NCBI RefSeq assembly: GCF_049310025.1
Contig: NZ_JBJYKD010000043.1
Coordinates: 1 to 16,669 of the forward strand
DNA length: 16,669 bases
From: JBJYKD01 sp049310025
Lineage (GTDB): Bacteria > Bacillota > Thermosediminibacteria > Thermosediminibacterales > Tepidanaerobacteraceae
Direction of reading: 5' to 3'
Shown here in pieces: positions 7,118 through 13,292 of the stretch; the first letter of the stretch is position 1; every line of letters starts with the position of its first letter. A program made the translations under genes and the position numbers. Below the pieces are notes generated by a model. The model saw only the letters and a program-made list of their open reading frames with translations. It did not search any database and was not told the DNA's origin.

Positions 7118-7249
7118 TCCCTGTAAAAATAACCACAGACATAATTTTACATTAAATATTGGCTTTTTGCAAATAATTCATATATGCACACAGCAAATTC
7201 AGATAGGGTCTAAAGTTAGATAAAGTTAGAAGCAGGGAGTGAACGAAAA
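7118..7249. promoter_or_regulatory. Divergent intergenic region with tandem 10-bp repeat
   Basis: The gap between the Spo0E-like gene and the XRE regulator holds two perfect tandem copies of TAAAGTTAGA (7211-7230) directly before the SD AGGGAG (7234-7239) of the regulator. TTGGCT (7159-7164) and TATATG (7181-7186) with a 16-base spacer could be a weak rightward promoter. The repeat may be an autoregulatory operator; this is inference from its position. Confidence 0.35.
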
Positions 7250-7639
7250 GTGAAGAAAAACGTGGATATAGACAACAAGGCAATCGGGAAGAGAATCCGG
7301 AGAGAAAGAGAAAAGCTCGGACTTTCGCGGGAAGAGTTTGCAGAAATCCTGGGACTCTCGGACTACTATGTCGGGCAGCTGGAACGGGGAGAGCGGCAGA
7401 TGAGCCTGCCTGTTTTGGTTAAGATGGCCGTTTGTCTGCATGTATCTTTGGATTACCTTATTTTCGGGAAAACCGCTCATAATGCCTATTATGTATGTGA
7501 TGCCTGCAAAACTTATGATACCGCCGGCGGCGGTAAAGACACAGAAATGGATGAATTACTCGACAGATGCTCGCCGAAAGAACTGGAGCTGGTCAAAAAA
7601 CTTATAAAAACCATCCTTCCTTATATGGGCAAAATGTAA
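7250..7639 (+). CDS. XRE-family transcriptional regulator
   Basis: This is a 129-residue DNA-binding protein. Residues about 11-66 form a helix-turn-helix 3 (Cro/C1/XRE) domain, seen in IGKRIRREREKLGLSREEFA, GLSDYYVGQLERG and VSLDYLIFG. The remainder has a CDAC pair and a C-terminal helix, CSPKELELVKKLIKTILPY, common in small clostridial XRE regulators. The start is GTG with AGGGAG ten bases upstream. Neighbours are a divergent Spo0E-like gene and degraded DNA, so its target is most likely local or developmental. It is not obviously linked to the methyltransferase or sorbitol genes. Confidence 0.85.
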   Translation: MKKNVDIDNKAIGKRIRREREKLGLSREEFAEILGLSDYYVGQLERGERQMSLPVLVKMAVCLHVSLDYLIFGKTAHNAYYVCDACKTYDTAGGGKDTEMDELLDRCSPKELELVKKLIKTILPYMGKM

Positions 7640-7825
7640 GCCAGCCGCCACCGTTAATAAAAATATGCAGTGGTGCAACAGCCCCTGCAGATGTATCTTT
7701 TTATGAGGGTTTCTTCACATAAAACCTGCTTTTATGTAATTTCTGGTGTAAAAGTCTGATAAATTTTACATAATTTTAATGCTAATCAATTGAGAACTTA
7801 CCTCAATTATAAATTAAAACAATAA
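7640..7825 (+). other. Intergenic region with three successive hairpins
   Basis: No gene is seen. Three stems occur in a row: TGCAGTGG (7666-7673)/CCCCTGCA (7682-7689) with one mismatch; ACATAAAA (7717-7724)/TTTTATGT (7730-7737), perfect with a 5-base loop; and TGTAAAA (7747-7753)/TTTTACA (7764-7770). The first, followed by a TCTTTTTAT run, may terminate the regulator gene. The others could be ends of a lost mobile element. Confidence 0.35.
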
Positions 7826-7897
7826 GAGCCACCTCCCCTCTCTGGTAAAATAAAGATAGCAAACAAAATACTACCGGAGGGAGAAAAAAGATGGCTC
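7826..7897 (+). promoter_or_regulatory. Hairpin hiding the SD and start of the 27-codon ORF
   Basis: CTCTCTGGTA (7838-7847) pairs with TACCGGAGGG (7872-7881) over 10 bp with two G-U pairs, and GAGCC (7826-7830) pairs with GGCTC (7893-7897). The 3' arms cover the SD GGAGGGAG and the second and third codons of the ORF at 7891. Such structures limit translation, a known strategy for transposase genes read by outside promoters. The function here is inferred. Confidence 0.45.
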
Positions 7898-7974
7898 GTT
7901 ACTCAAACGCAAGCACGAAAGGATTCCTTTTAAGATTAAGACGCCTAACAAAAATGCCCGCAAAAAAATCTTAA
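7891..7974 (+). CDS. 27-residue basic ORF, possibly a truncated transposase start
   Basis: This ORF starts MARYSNASTKG and ends PAKKS, with eight Lys/Arg among 27 residues and no acidic residue. Its SD (GGAGGGAG, 7876-7883) is near perfect, with seven bases of spacing. The SD and early codons fall in a hairpin, and the surrounding DNA is eroded, so the most likely reading is the 5' end of a transposase gene whose body is gone. A genuine small cationic peptide cannot be excluded. I do not recognise a specific family. Confidence 0.35.
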   Translation: MARYSNASTKGFLLRLRRLTKMPAKKS

Positions 7975-8050
7975 TTATGCAATTGTCTCATAGTTTTTTC
8001 GTCAAAATTTTTTCAGCACTCCAATGAACAGAAAAGGATTCCCACCGGGG

Positions 8051-8390
8051 TTAGCTTAAAAGGATTCCGATAACAGCAGCACTGAGGATGGAAATAAATG
8101 TCGAAGAAACAGCGCCTAGGATGAGAGCGCGGGTGCCAATCTTCGTCATTGCATTGAAGGATAGATCAAGACCTAACCCGGCCATGGCGGCGGTCATGAT
8201 CCAGTTATCAAAAGTTATAAGGCCAGCCGGTCTAAAAGATTCACAGAAAATACGCCCTGGTTATAAACAAAAAAAGAAAGCCTACCGGCTCAGCGAAGAA
8301 CTTAACGTGCTGCGACCGCAGCGAGAGGCCAAAAACAGGCGCCCAAGGAGAATTGCCGGAAACCGCACCGTAATCTTTTCCAAGTTACAA
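8051..8390 (-). pseudogene. yeiH: Broken C-terminal part of a YeiH-type (UPF0324) transporter gene
   Basis: On the minus strand, about 70 codons from about 8258 to TAA 8051 read as the end of a YeiH/UPF0324 membrane protein, with NWIMTAAMAGLGLDLSFNAM, KIGTRALILGAV and a final hydrophobic helix before ILLS and the stop. An in-frame TAA at about 8261-8263 closes this frame. Upstream, another frame (about 8290-8385) contains VRFPAILLG, which fits the preceding helix of the family. The gene is therefore frameshifted and lacks its N-terminal two thirds. It abuts the sorbitol-6-phosphate dehydrogenase stop, suggesting a deletion or insertion joined the two. Confidence 0.65.
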
Positions 8391-8403
8391 ATAATGATGT
8401 TCT

Positions 8404-9228
8404 TTATCCTCTCGATTTTCCTCCAGAGATATTATAGGTAACGCCGTGAATATAGCTTGCTCTATCTGAAGCCAGGAAACAGACAAGATTTGCTATTTCT
8501 TCTAGATTTGCAACTCTGCCCAAAGGAATCGAATTTTGGTAATCATCTTCAAGCTGTTCTGTTTTTAGACCTCTCGTATAAGCCAGTGCCTTTTCATATT
8601 CATGAGACCTTAGACCAGTCTTCTCGACAATGCCGGGTGCGATACCAACTACCCTTATCCCGTATTTGCCCAGTTCCTTGGCCCAAGATCTTGTAAAAGC
8701 GTACAGCGCAGCTTTTGTTCCAGCATAGCAGCTCTGGCCGGCAGACCCTTCCAATCCGCTTTCGGAACTTACATTAATTATTACACCTTTTTTTCTTATT
8801 ACCATTTCTCTGGCAACAGCTTGGGCACATAAAAACGCCCCTTTCTGATTTATGTCAACCATCATTTGAAAATCTCTTTCATTCAATTCATAATCGCCTT
8901 TTGGGTTTACGGGATCAATCAAGAGTCTGGGTAAATTTATACCGGCATTATTTACCAAAATGTCAATTTTATTGTAAGCCTCCATGGTTTTTTTCACTAA
9001 AGCCTCTACGCTGTCTTTAAATCGAATATCAGTAGGTACGTATAGATGCTTATTTGTACCCCCCGGCAACTGAGTTACAACATCATCTGCTTTTGGGTTT
9101 ATATCAGCTATTACCACGTTACAACCATTTTCCGCAAAAGCAACCGCTATAGCTTTTCCGATTCCGGAAGCCCCTCCTGTAATTATAGCAACTTTATCTT
9201 CCAAATTAAGCCACGATTTTTCCATCAT
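8404..9228 (-). CDS. srlD: Sorbitol-6-phosphate 2-dehydrogenase (SDR family)
   Basis: This 274-residue classical short-chain dehydrogenase should oxidise glucitol-6-phosphate to fructose-6-phosphate with NAD in the cytoplasm. It shows the cofactor motif TGGASGIG (17-24), Asp42 at the end of the second strand (favouring NAD), NNAG (93-96), and catalytic Ser155, Tyr168 and Lys172 in SSESGLEGSAGQSCYAGTK. The stretches NNAGINLPRLL, ESGLEGSAGQSCY, EKTGLR and the terminal ISGGKSRG are typical of Firmicute sorbitol-6-phosphate dehydrogenases. The start has two adjacent ATGs (9228 and 9225) behind AGGAGTGG. It is the last gene of the glucitol PTS operon, 31 bases after IIA. No clear terminator follows, since the YeiH remnant begins at once. 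Confidence 0.92.
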   Translation of the reverse strand: MMEKSWLNLEDKVAIITGGASGIGKAIAVAFAENGCNVVIADINPKADDVVTQLPGGTNKHLYVPTDIRFKDSVEALVKKTMEAYNKIDILVNNAGINLPRLLIDPVNPKGDYELNERDFQMMVDINQKGAFLCAQAVAREMVIRKKGVIINVSSESGLEGSAGQSCYAGTKAALYAFTRSWAKELGKYGIRVVGIAPGIVEKTGLRSHEYEKALAYTRGLKTEQLEDDYQNSIPLGRVANLEEIANLVCFLASDRASYIHGVTYNISGGKSRG

Positions 9229-9259
9229 TTAAGCCACTCCTACACTTAGTTATTCTTTG

Positions 9260-9637
9260 TTATTTTTTGTCTACATCCTTTTTTATTCTTATGACATCCC
9301 CTTTTTTTATTTCAGGGAGTTCATTACCTTCTACATATAAGCTTCCGGGAAGCTCGGCAATTTCTTTCCCCGTAAAACATATACTTATATGCCCGAGTTC
9401 AGCCAGGTTTTTATTTACCAGTTCTCCGACGGCGGTTATTTTGTATGACTTATCATTAATCTCCAGCGTATATCCTGTTTTTATTTCTTCTTTAAGCATA
9501 TTTTTATTGTGGAGTACGCAATAATTTCTCAATTCCTCGGGCGCGTCATCTTTAAAGAGTATAATTATTTTTTCAGACCTTAATTCATCCATATTTGAAC
9601 CTTTTTCAGTGACTTCTGTTTCATAAATTGTTTCCAT
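9260..9637 (-). CDS. srlB: PTS glucitol/sorbitol-specific IIA component
   Basis: This is a 125-residue cytoplasmic IIA protein of the glucitol PTS family. It accepts phosphate from HPr and passes it to the IIB domain. The phosphorylation site is His43 in RNYCVLHNKN, equivalent to the YCFIH region of the E. coli protein. ITAVGELVNKNLAELGHI and the late VIRIKK strand are also family features. The length is normal. The ATG has GGGAGG about seven bases upstream. A long perfect hairpin in the 72-base gap separates it from srlE. Confidence 0.93.
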   Translation of the reverse strand: METIYETEVTEKGSNMDELRSEKIIILFKDDAPEELRNYCVLHNKNMLKEEIKTGYTLEINDKSYKITAVGELVNKNLAELGHISICFTGKEIAELPGSLYVEGNELPEIKKGDVIRIKKDVDKK

Positions 9638-9661
9638 TTTTAACCTCCCATATTACTTTCG

Positions 9662-9703
9662 TCTGAAATGTCCTTGGCCCATTGAGGCCAAGGACATTTC
9701 AGA
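9662..9703 (-). repeat. Perfect 18-bp intercistronic hairpin between srlE and srlB
   Basis: TCTGAAATGTCCTTGGCC (9662-9679) and its exact reverse complement (9686-9703) flank a 6-base loop. On the transcribed minus strand the stem is followed by GACGAAAG, with no U-run, so it is unlikely to be a terminator. It starts 7 bases after the srlE stop and sits before the srlB SD. An mRNA-processing or 3'-end-protecting element that sets different IIBC and IIA levels is the simplest view. Confidence 0.8.
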
Positions 9704-9709
9704 TCTATC

Positions 9710-10729
9710 TTATTTACTGTAAAGTCCGAAACTTGCCAACCATGCAATAAATACTGTTGTAGGCCCGGTGATGAACCTTGAATAAAGAACCGAAGGAACT
9801 CCCACTTCCACTGTTTCCGGTTCGGCTTCTGCAAGCCCCAACCCTACGGGAATGAAATCACAAGCAGCCTGAGAGTTAATAGCAAATAATGCAGGCAAAG
9901 CCATTTGAGGTGGAATATTCCCTTTTCCTATTTCAACACCTACTAAAACTCCTATAACCTGAGCGATTACAGCACCGGGGCCTAAAAAAGGCGATAATAA
10001 CGGGAATGAACAAATCGTTGAAATTAATAATAGACCTGTTATTGATCCTGCAAAGGGTGTGAGGAATTTGGCAAATGCATTACCTATTCCGGACTTTAGA
10101 ATTATACCTATCAACATGCACACAAACGCCATAAACGGCAGGATTGTTTTTAAAACTGTATCGATGGCGTCACGGCCTGCTTGATAAAGGACTCCTACAA
10201 AAGAGCCCATGCCTCTACCTATTTTTACTAATAAATTGCCCTGATTAACTTGTTCGCTTATTTTTCTGGAAGTATCGTATTTCCGGCCGGCAGCAGGCTG
10301 TTTCTTATTCTCCGTGACTTTATTTTCAATTACTGTATTTGAATTATCCATTACTCCGTCGTATAATTCTATATCTTTTTCAGTAACACCCGAGACATAA
10401 ATGTCAGGCTTAATATACTGGGACAGCGGCCCGCTCGGACCCGCCGGTGTTAAGTTAACCGTAGGTATTCTTTTTTGAGGGTAAATACCGCATCTTAATG
10501 TTCCGCCACAATCTATCACCACACACGCGATTTCGTCATCAGGTACTTTTTTCTTAAAACCATCTATCAATTCGGCTCCGGATAGCTCTGCAATTTTTAC
10601 TGCCACCGATGGTGTCGAGCCGCCAGTTATATAAACGACCTTATTCCGTTTTTCATCCGGATTTATTACCAGAGGCCCTCCATAACCACCTGAACCACTC
10701 TTTACTATTACAGGTTTATACTCAGGCAT
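9710..10729 (-). CDS. srlE: PTS glucitol/sorbitol-specific IIBC component
   Basis: This 339-residue protein has a cytoplasmic IIB domain (about 1-165) followed by membrane helices. The IIB part has KSGSGGYGGPL, ITGGSTPS and VVIDCGGTLRCGIYP; the phosphocysteine is one of Cys74 and Cys80 in that motif. A Lys/Asn-rich linker (about 130-165) leads to IIC2 helices containing GLLLISTICSFPLLSPFLGPG and ALPALFAINSQAACDFIPVG. It phosphorylates glucitol during transport, working with the separate IIC (srlA) and IIA (srlB). The SD GGAGGTG lies about six bases before the ATG, 19 bases after srlA. Length and composition are normal for the family. Confidence 0.94.
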   Translation of the reverse strand: MPEYKPVIVKSGSGGYGGPLVINPDEKRNKVVYITGGSTPSVAVKIAELSGAELIDGFKKKVPDDEIACVVIDCGGTLRCGIYPQKRIPTVNLTPAGPSGPLSQYIKPDIYVSGVTEKDIELYDGVMDNSNTVIENKVTENKKQPAAGRKYDTSRKISEQVNQGNLLVKIGRGMGSFVGVLYQAGRDAIDTVLKTILPFMAFVCMLIGIILKSGIGNAFAKFLTPFAGSITGLLLISTICSFPLLSPFLGPGAVIAQVIGVLVGVEIGKGNIPPQMALPALFAINSQAACDFIPVGLGLAEAEPETVEVGVPSVLYSRFITGPTTVFIAWLASFGLYSK

Positions 10730-10748
10730 TTTGACACCTCCATGGCGA

Positions 10749-11294
10749 CTATATACTTAAAGTTGTTTTTAATTTTATATTTTGTTGCTTCTCAACATAA
10801 GAAGTGGTAAAATCGGTAACCCAACCTCTAAAAAAGTTGGTTACCACCCCTACCAAAAAATATCTCAGCGCCAGGTCCGCCGTGGGCAGGCCCAATTGTT
10901 GAATACCATTAGCGATTCCGAGAAATACAAAGAGTTCTCCTGGATTTACATGCGGAAACAGACCGTTCAATGTATGACACGAGAATGATGCAGCAGCATA
11001 ATAACTCGGTTTATATTTCTCTGGCAAGAATTTTCCTAATGACAATGTCATCGGATTGCAGAAAAAGAATGTTCCCACTACCGGTAATACAAGATACCTT
11101 AGAAAGATATTACCTGTGCATGCTTTTATGATCTTTTCTACCCTGTTCTGGCCGATTAACCTTATCAAGGCATTCATAGCTACTAGCAGCATAATTAAAG
11201 TAGGTACAATTCCTGAAAGCATGTTTACAAATACTTTTCCACCTTCTTGAAACAAACCGATGAACGTCTTCGCAGCATTGGTTAAAATTTCCAT
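10749..11294 (-). CDS. srlA: PTS glucitol/sorbitol-specific IIC component
   Basis: This 181-residue integral membrane protein is the first half of the split glucitol permease. Hydrophobic segments include GIVPTLIMLLVAMNALIRLIG, LRYLVLPVVGTFFFCNP and YFLVGVVTNFFRGWVTDF. FSCHTLNGLFPHVNPGELFVF is a conserved loop probably near the sugar site. The frame is open from TTG 11300, but that codon touches the SD AGGGAGGA; ATG 11294 has proper six-base spacing and is preferred. It lies between gutM and srlE in the usual operon order. Confidence 0.93.
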   Translation of the reverse strand: MEILTNAAKTFIGLFQEGGKVFVNMLSGIVPTLIMLLVAMNALIRLIGQNRVEKIIKACTGNIFLRYLVLPVVGTFFFCNPMTLSLGKFLPEKYKPSYYAAASFSCHTLNGLFPHVNPGELFVFLGIANGIQQLGLPTADLALRYFLVGVVTNFFRGWVTDFTTSYVEKQQNIKLKTTLSI

Positions 11295-11339
11295 AAACAA
11301 TCCTCCCTAAATTTTTAGCTTTATTTTACTGTTTTTGTA

Positions 11340-11357
11340 TCATTTAAATCTTGTCAT
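11340..11357 (-). promoter_or_regulatory. Five-codon mini-ORF with a consensus SD in the gutM-srlA gap
   Basis: The gap between gutM and srlA contains GGAGGTGA (11372-11365) seven bases before an ATG that is followed by only four more codons (MTRFK) and TGA. The SD is as good as that of any gene here. It may be a leader-type peptide that keeps ribosomes on the message, or the start of a lost gene. Confidence 0.3.
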
Positions 11358-11417
11358 AATTATCTCACCTCCATAATTTTCAGCAGATTTTTATGGCACA
11401 AAGTAATAGTTTTGCCA

Positions 11418-11801
11418 TTATAAGGCAGTATTCATACCCAAACTATTTTTTAAATTACATATAGCGTTTTCCAAAGCTTTTTGGGTTAACTTATCGAAAC
11501 ATTTAAATTTGTTTCTATCAAATTGGAGTAAATTTTCATTTTCCAATTCTTTGAGGTCTTTCATTCTTGCAAATACCGAAATCCCCATCATTCGTTCAGC
11601 TCTAATAACATTACATTTATCATCTATAGCCAAAAGCAAAACCACTCCGGCGAATACGCCGCCCCGGCTTTTTCCGATTATAACTTTGCCTAATTTTCTT
11701 AACGTATGAAAACGCTCGTTAAAATGTTTTACTTGTCGATATGTTAATAAGCTTTGGAAAACCCAGGAAATTCCAAGTAGTGCAATAATATAATAAATCA
11801 A
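11418..11801 (-). CDS. gutM: Glucitol operon activator GutM (SrlM)
   Basis: This 127-residue protein has a single N-terminal membrane helix (about 2-20, IYYIIALLGISWVFQSLL) and a soluble domain with the GutM hallmarks QVKHFNERF, KLGKVIIGKSRGG and GVVLLLAID. GutM family proteins activate expression of glucitol operons in E. coli and many Firmicutes, perhaps by interacting with the regulator or permease at the membrane. The start is TTG with GAGGG six bases upstream, and no other start lies near the N-terminus. It is the first gene after the terminator at 11835-11854, which may control entry into the PTS genes. Confidence 0.88.
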   Translation of the reverse strand: MIYYIIALLGISWVFQSLLTYRQVKHFNERFHTLRKLGKVIIGKSRGGVFAGVVLLLAIDDKCNVIRAERMMGISVFARMKDLKELENENLLQFDRNKFKCFDKLTQKALENAICNLKNSLGMNTAL

Positions 11802-11834
11802 TAAAATCCCTCTCTTTTATTAGGAATATAAAAA

Positions 11835-11854
11835 GGGCTGAAATAATTCAGCCC
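11835..11854 (-). terminator. Intrinsic terminator between the regulator genes and gutM
   Basis: On the minus strand GGGCTGAA, loop TTAT and TTCAGCCC form a perfect 8-bp stem, followed at once by TTTTTATATT: a textbook rho-independent terminator. It lies 38 bases after the small gene at 11892 and 33 bases before the gutM start. No convincing promoter is seen between it and gutM, so it may act as an attenuator for the PTS operon. Confidence 0.85.
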
Positions 11855-11891
11855 ATGGCTCGAAAAACTGAGGTTAGAATACAAATCGATT

Positions 11892-12053
11892 TTAATTTAT
11901 GGGGTACTTTTTCTCAACATCACTTTTTTCATCGTTGTTTATTTTTTCTATTCTAATGATAAACGTATCTTTTTTGCCCTTAACAATAACTTTATCATAG
12001 TTAAACAAATTATATATTTTATGGCCCGGCGTCAGTTGAATCACATTATCCAC
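11892..12053 (-). CDS. Small 53-residue protein overlapping the SorC regulator gene
   Basis: This small gene begins with GTG 12053 behind GGGGAGG at ideal spacing and overlaps the last 13 bases of the regulator gene in another frame, a classic translational-coupling layout. The product starts MDNVIQLTPGHK and has a probable beta-strand pair (KVIVKGKKDTFIIRI) and a charged tail ending KKYPIN. It has no membrane segment and no Cys. I recognise no family. Its place between regulator and terminator suggests it is made with the regulator, possibly as an accessory factor of glucitol control. Confidence 0.6.
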   Translation of the reverse strand: MDNVIQLTPGHKIYNLFNYDKVIVKGKKDTFIIRIEKINNDEKSDVEKKYPIN

Positions 12054-13033
12054 TGATCACCCTCCCCTGACTTATCTTCGTTCAATTCCAATATAAGGCG
12101 CGCAGTCGTTTCATTTGTAATTAAAACATTAATAAACCTTCCACGTAAAGCCCCAAGTATAGATGATGCTTTTTCTGCAGACTCCGCTACGCCTACGGAA
12201 AACTTTACGTTTCTTAATTTTTCCAATTCTATAGATATTGTCCTGTCATCTAAATAAGATTTTATAATGTTGCCTCTTATATCGTAAAATCTAGAACATA
12301 TATCTCCCACCGCGTTTTTTTCCTTTAAATATTCTATGTCGTCAGTTCCAAAATATCCTGACCATATTAAGTTGGAAGACTTTAAAGGCGCCCCTATCCC
12401 GACTACGGCCACATCGACTTTATCCCATAATTCAACTATTTTTTTTATATTTTTATCCTGTATTAATGTATCTTTAATTTTTTTATCAGCAGTTACGGCC
12501 GGTGCATATAAGTAAATAGCTTGCGCTTTAAAAGCTGTGGCAATCTTTGAACAGATAGTATTTACATGATATTCGCTTTCCAGATTTCCGGGTCCACCAA
12601 CAAGTGGAATTACGGTAACAGGAACAGCCTTACAATCTGCTTCCACCAGTGCATTTGCGATAGCCGCCATAGTGGTGCCCCACGCACAGCCTATGACAAG
12701 ACCTTCTCTAACAATTCTTTTAATAAGTTCCGCTGCTGCAATACCCAACTTTTTTTTTGCCATTATTTCTGTTTGACTGTAAGCAGAAGGCACTACACAT
12801 ACTTCTTTAAGGTCAAATATTTTTTCGAGTTCATTTTCTAATTCAACACATTCGTTATATTCATTGCTTATAGTGATATTTACAATGCCTTCTTCTCTTG
12901 CTTTTTTCAAAAGTTTGCTTATAGTAGTTCTGTGTAAATTCAATTTATTTGCTATTTCCAATTGGTTCATATTTTCAAGATAATACATTCGAGCAACTTT
13001 AACTAATACTCTTGTCTCGCTCCAATTAAGCAT
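12041..13033 (-). CDS. SorC-family sugar-binding transcriptional regulator
   Basis: This 330-residue regulator has an N-terminal helix-turn-helix (about 18-50: MNQLEIANKLNLHRTTISKLL and KKAREEGIV) and a C-terminal SorC/DeoR-type effector domain with IGCAWGTTMAAIANAL, VIPLVGGPGN, DVAVVGIGAP and GDICSRFYDIRGN. SorC proteins bind phosphorylated sugars and control adjacent uptake operons. Its position directly upstream of gutM-srlAEB-srlD makes glucitol-6-phosphate or a related ester the likely inducer. The ATG start has only a weak SD (GGGG). Inverted repeats just upstream may be its own operator. In E. coli the partner of GutM is a DeoR-type repressor, so this pairing differs from that model. 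Confidence 0.9.
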   Translation of the reverse strand: MLNWSETRVLVKVARMYYLENMNQLEIANKLNLHRTTISKLLKKAREEGIVNITISNEYNECVELENELEKIFDLKEVCVVPSAYSQTEIMAKKKLGIAAAELIKRIVREGLVIGCAWGTTMAAIANALVEADCKAVPVTVIPLVGGPGNLESEYHVNTICSKIATAFKAQAIYLYAPAVTADKKIKDTLIQDKNIKKIVELWDKVDVAVVGIGAPLKSSNLIWSGYFGTDDIEYLKEKNAVGDICSRFYDIRGNIIKSYLDDRTISIELEKLRNVKFSVGVAESAEKASSILGALRGRFINVLITNETTARLILELNEDKSGEGDQWIM

Positions 13034-13045
13034 TGTATTACCCCG

Positions 13046-13075
13046 TCACATTTGTGATTTATATATAACATATGT
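13046..13075 (-). promoter_or_regulatory. Candidate SorC operator upstream of the regulator
   Basis: TCACA-TT-TGTGA (13046-13057) is a perfect dyad 13 bases before the start codon. ACATATGT (13068-13075) is a second palindrome 10 bases further upstream. TATATA between them could be a -10 box. Two adjacent dyads suit an oligomeric SorC regulator, but the binding is inferred only from symmetry and place. Confidence 0.4.
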
Positions 13076-13078
13076 GTT

Positions 13079-13207
13079 TTACATGGTATATAATTCGATA
13101 TTAATCATGAAATTCCTGCTTAAAATAAAAATTTTTTTATTTTGCTCTCCACATCCGCAAATTGCATTGCAACAACTGTTATTTGCCTGAGTTTCACAAC
13201 ACCCCAT
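13079..13207 (-). CDS. Small Cys-rich ORF (42 residues)
   Basis: This ORF begins MGCCETQANNSCCNAICGCG, giving six Cys within 20 residues in two CC pairs and a C-x-C. The last 22 residues carry no Cys and may be out-of-frame sequence. GGAGG lies 11 bases before the ATG but is part of a strong terminator stem. The Cys pattern suggests metal or thiol binding. It follows the sigZ-like remnant, so it may be the leftover start of a former sigZ-linked gene. It is not assigned to any family. Confidence 0.45.
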   Translation of the reverse strand: MGCCETQANNSCCNAICGCGEQNKKIFILSRNFMINIELYTM

Positions 13208-13219
13208 AATAATAAAAAC

Positions 13220-13258
13220 CTCCATCCATAAAAATTAGCTTCACTTTTATAGACGGAG
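13220..13258 (-). terminator. Terminator after the sigZ remnant, usable in both directions
   Basis: The arms 13220-13233 and 13245-13258 form a 14-bp stem (two G-U pairs on the minus strand) with an 11-base loop. On the minus strand GTTTTTATT follows; on the plus strand ATTTTTT follows, so it can stop transcription either way. On the minus strand its 3' arm includes the GGAGG SD of the Cys-rich ORF. Confidence 0.75.
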
Positions 13259-13292
13259 ATTTTTTAGAAAGGACGCAAACTACTTATGTGAT

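Noticed and set aside
8088..8441. Plus-strand 117-codon frame rich in Arg and Lys
   Set aside because: It is the mirror of the YeiH remnant and the end of srlD, and its product looks like antisense sequence with no good SD.
11460..11800. Plus-strand frames opposite gutM and the PTS genes
   Set aside because: All lie opposite well-recognised genes and lack their own SD or family motifs.
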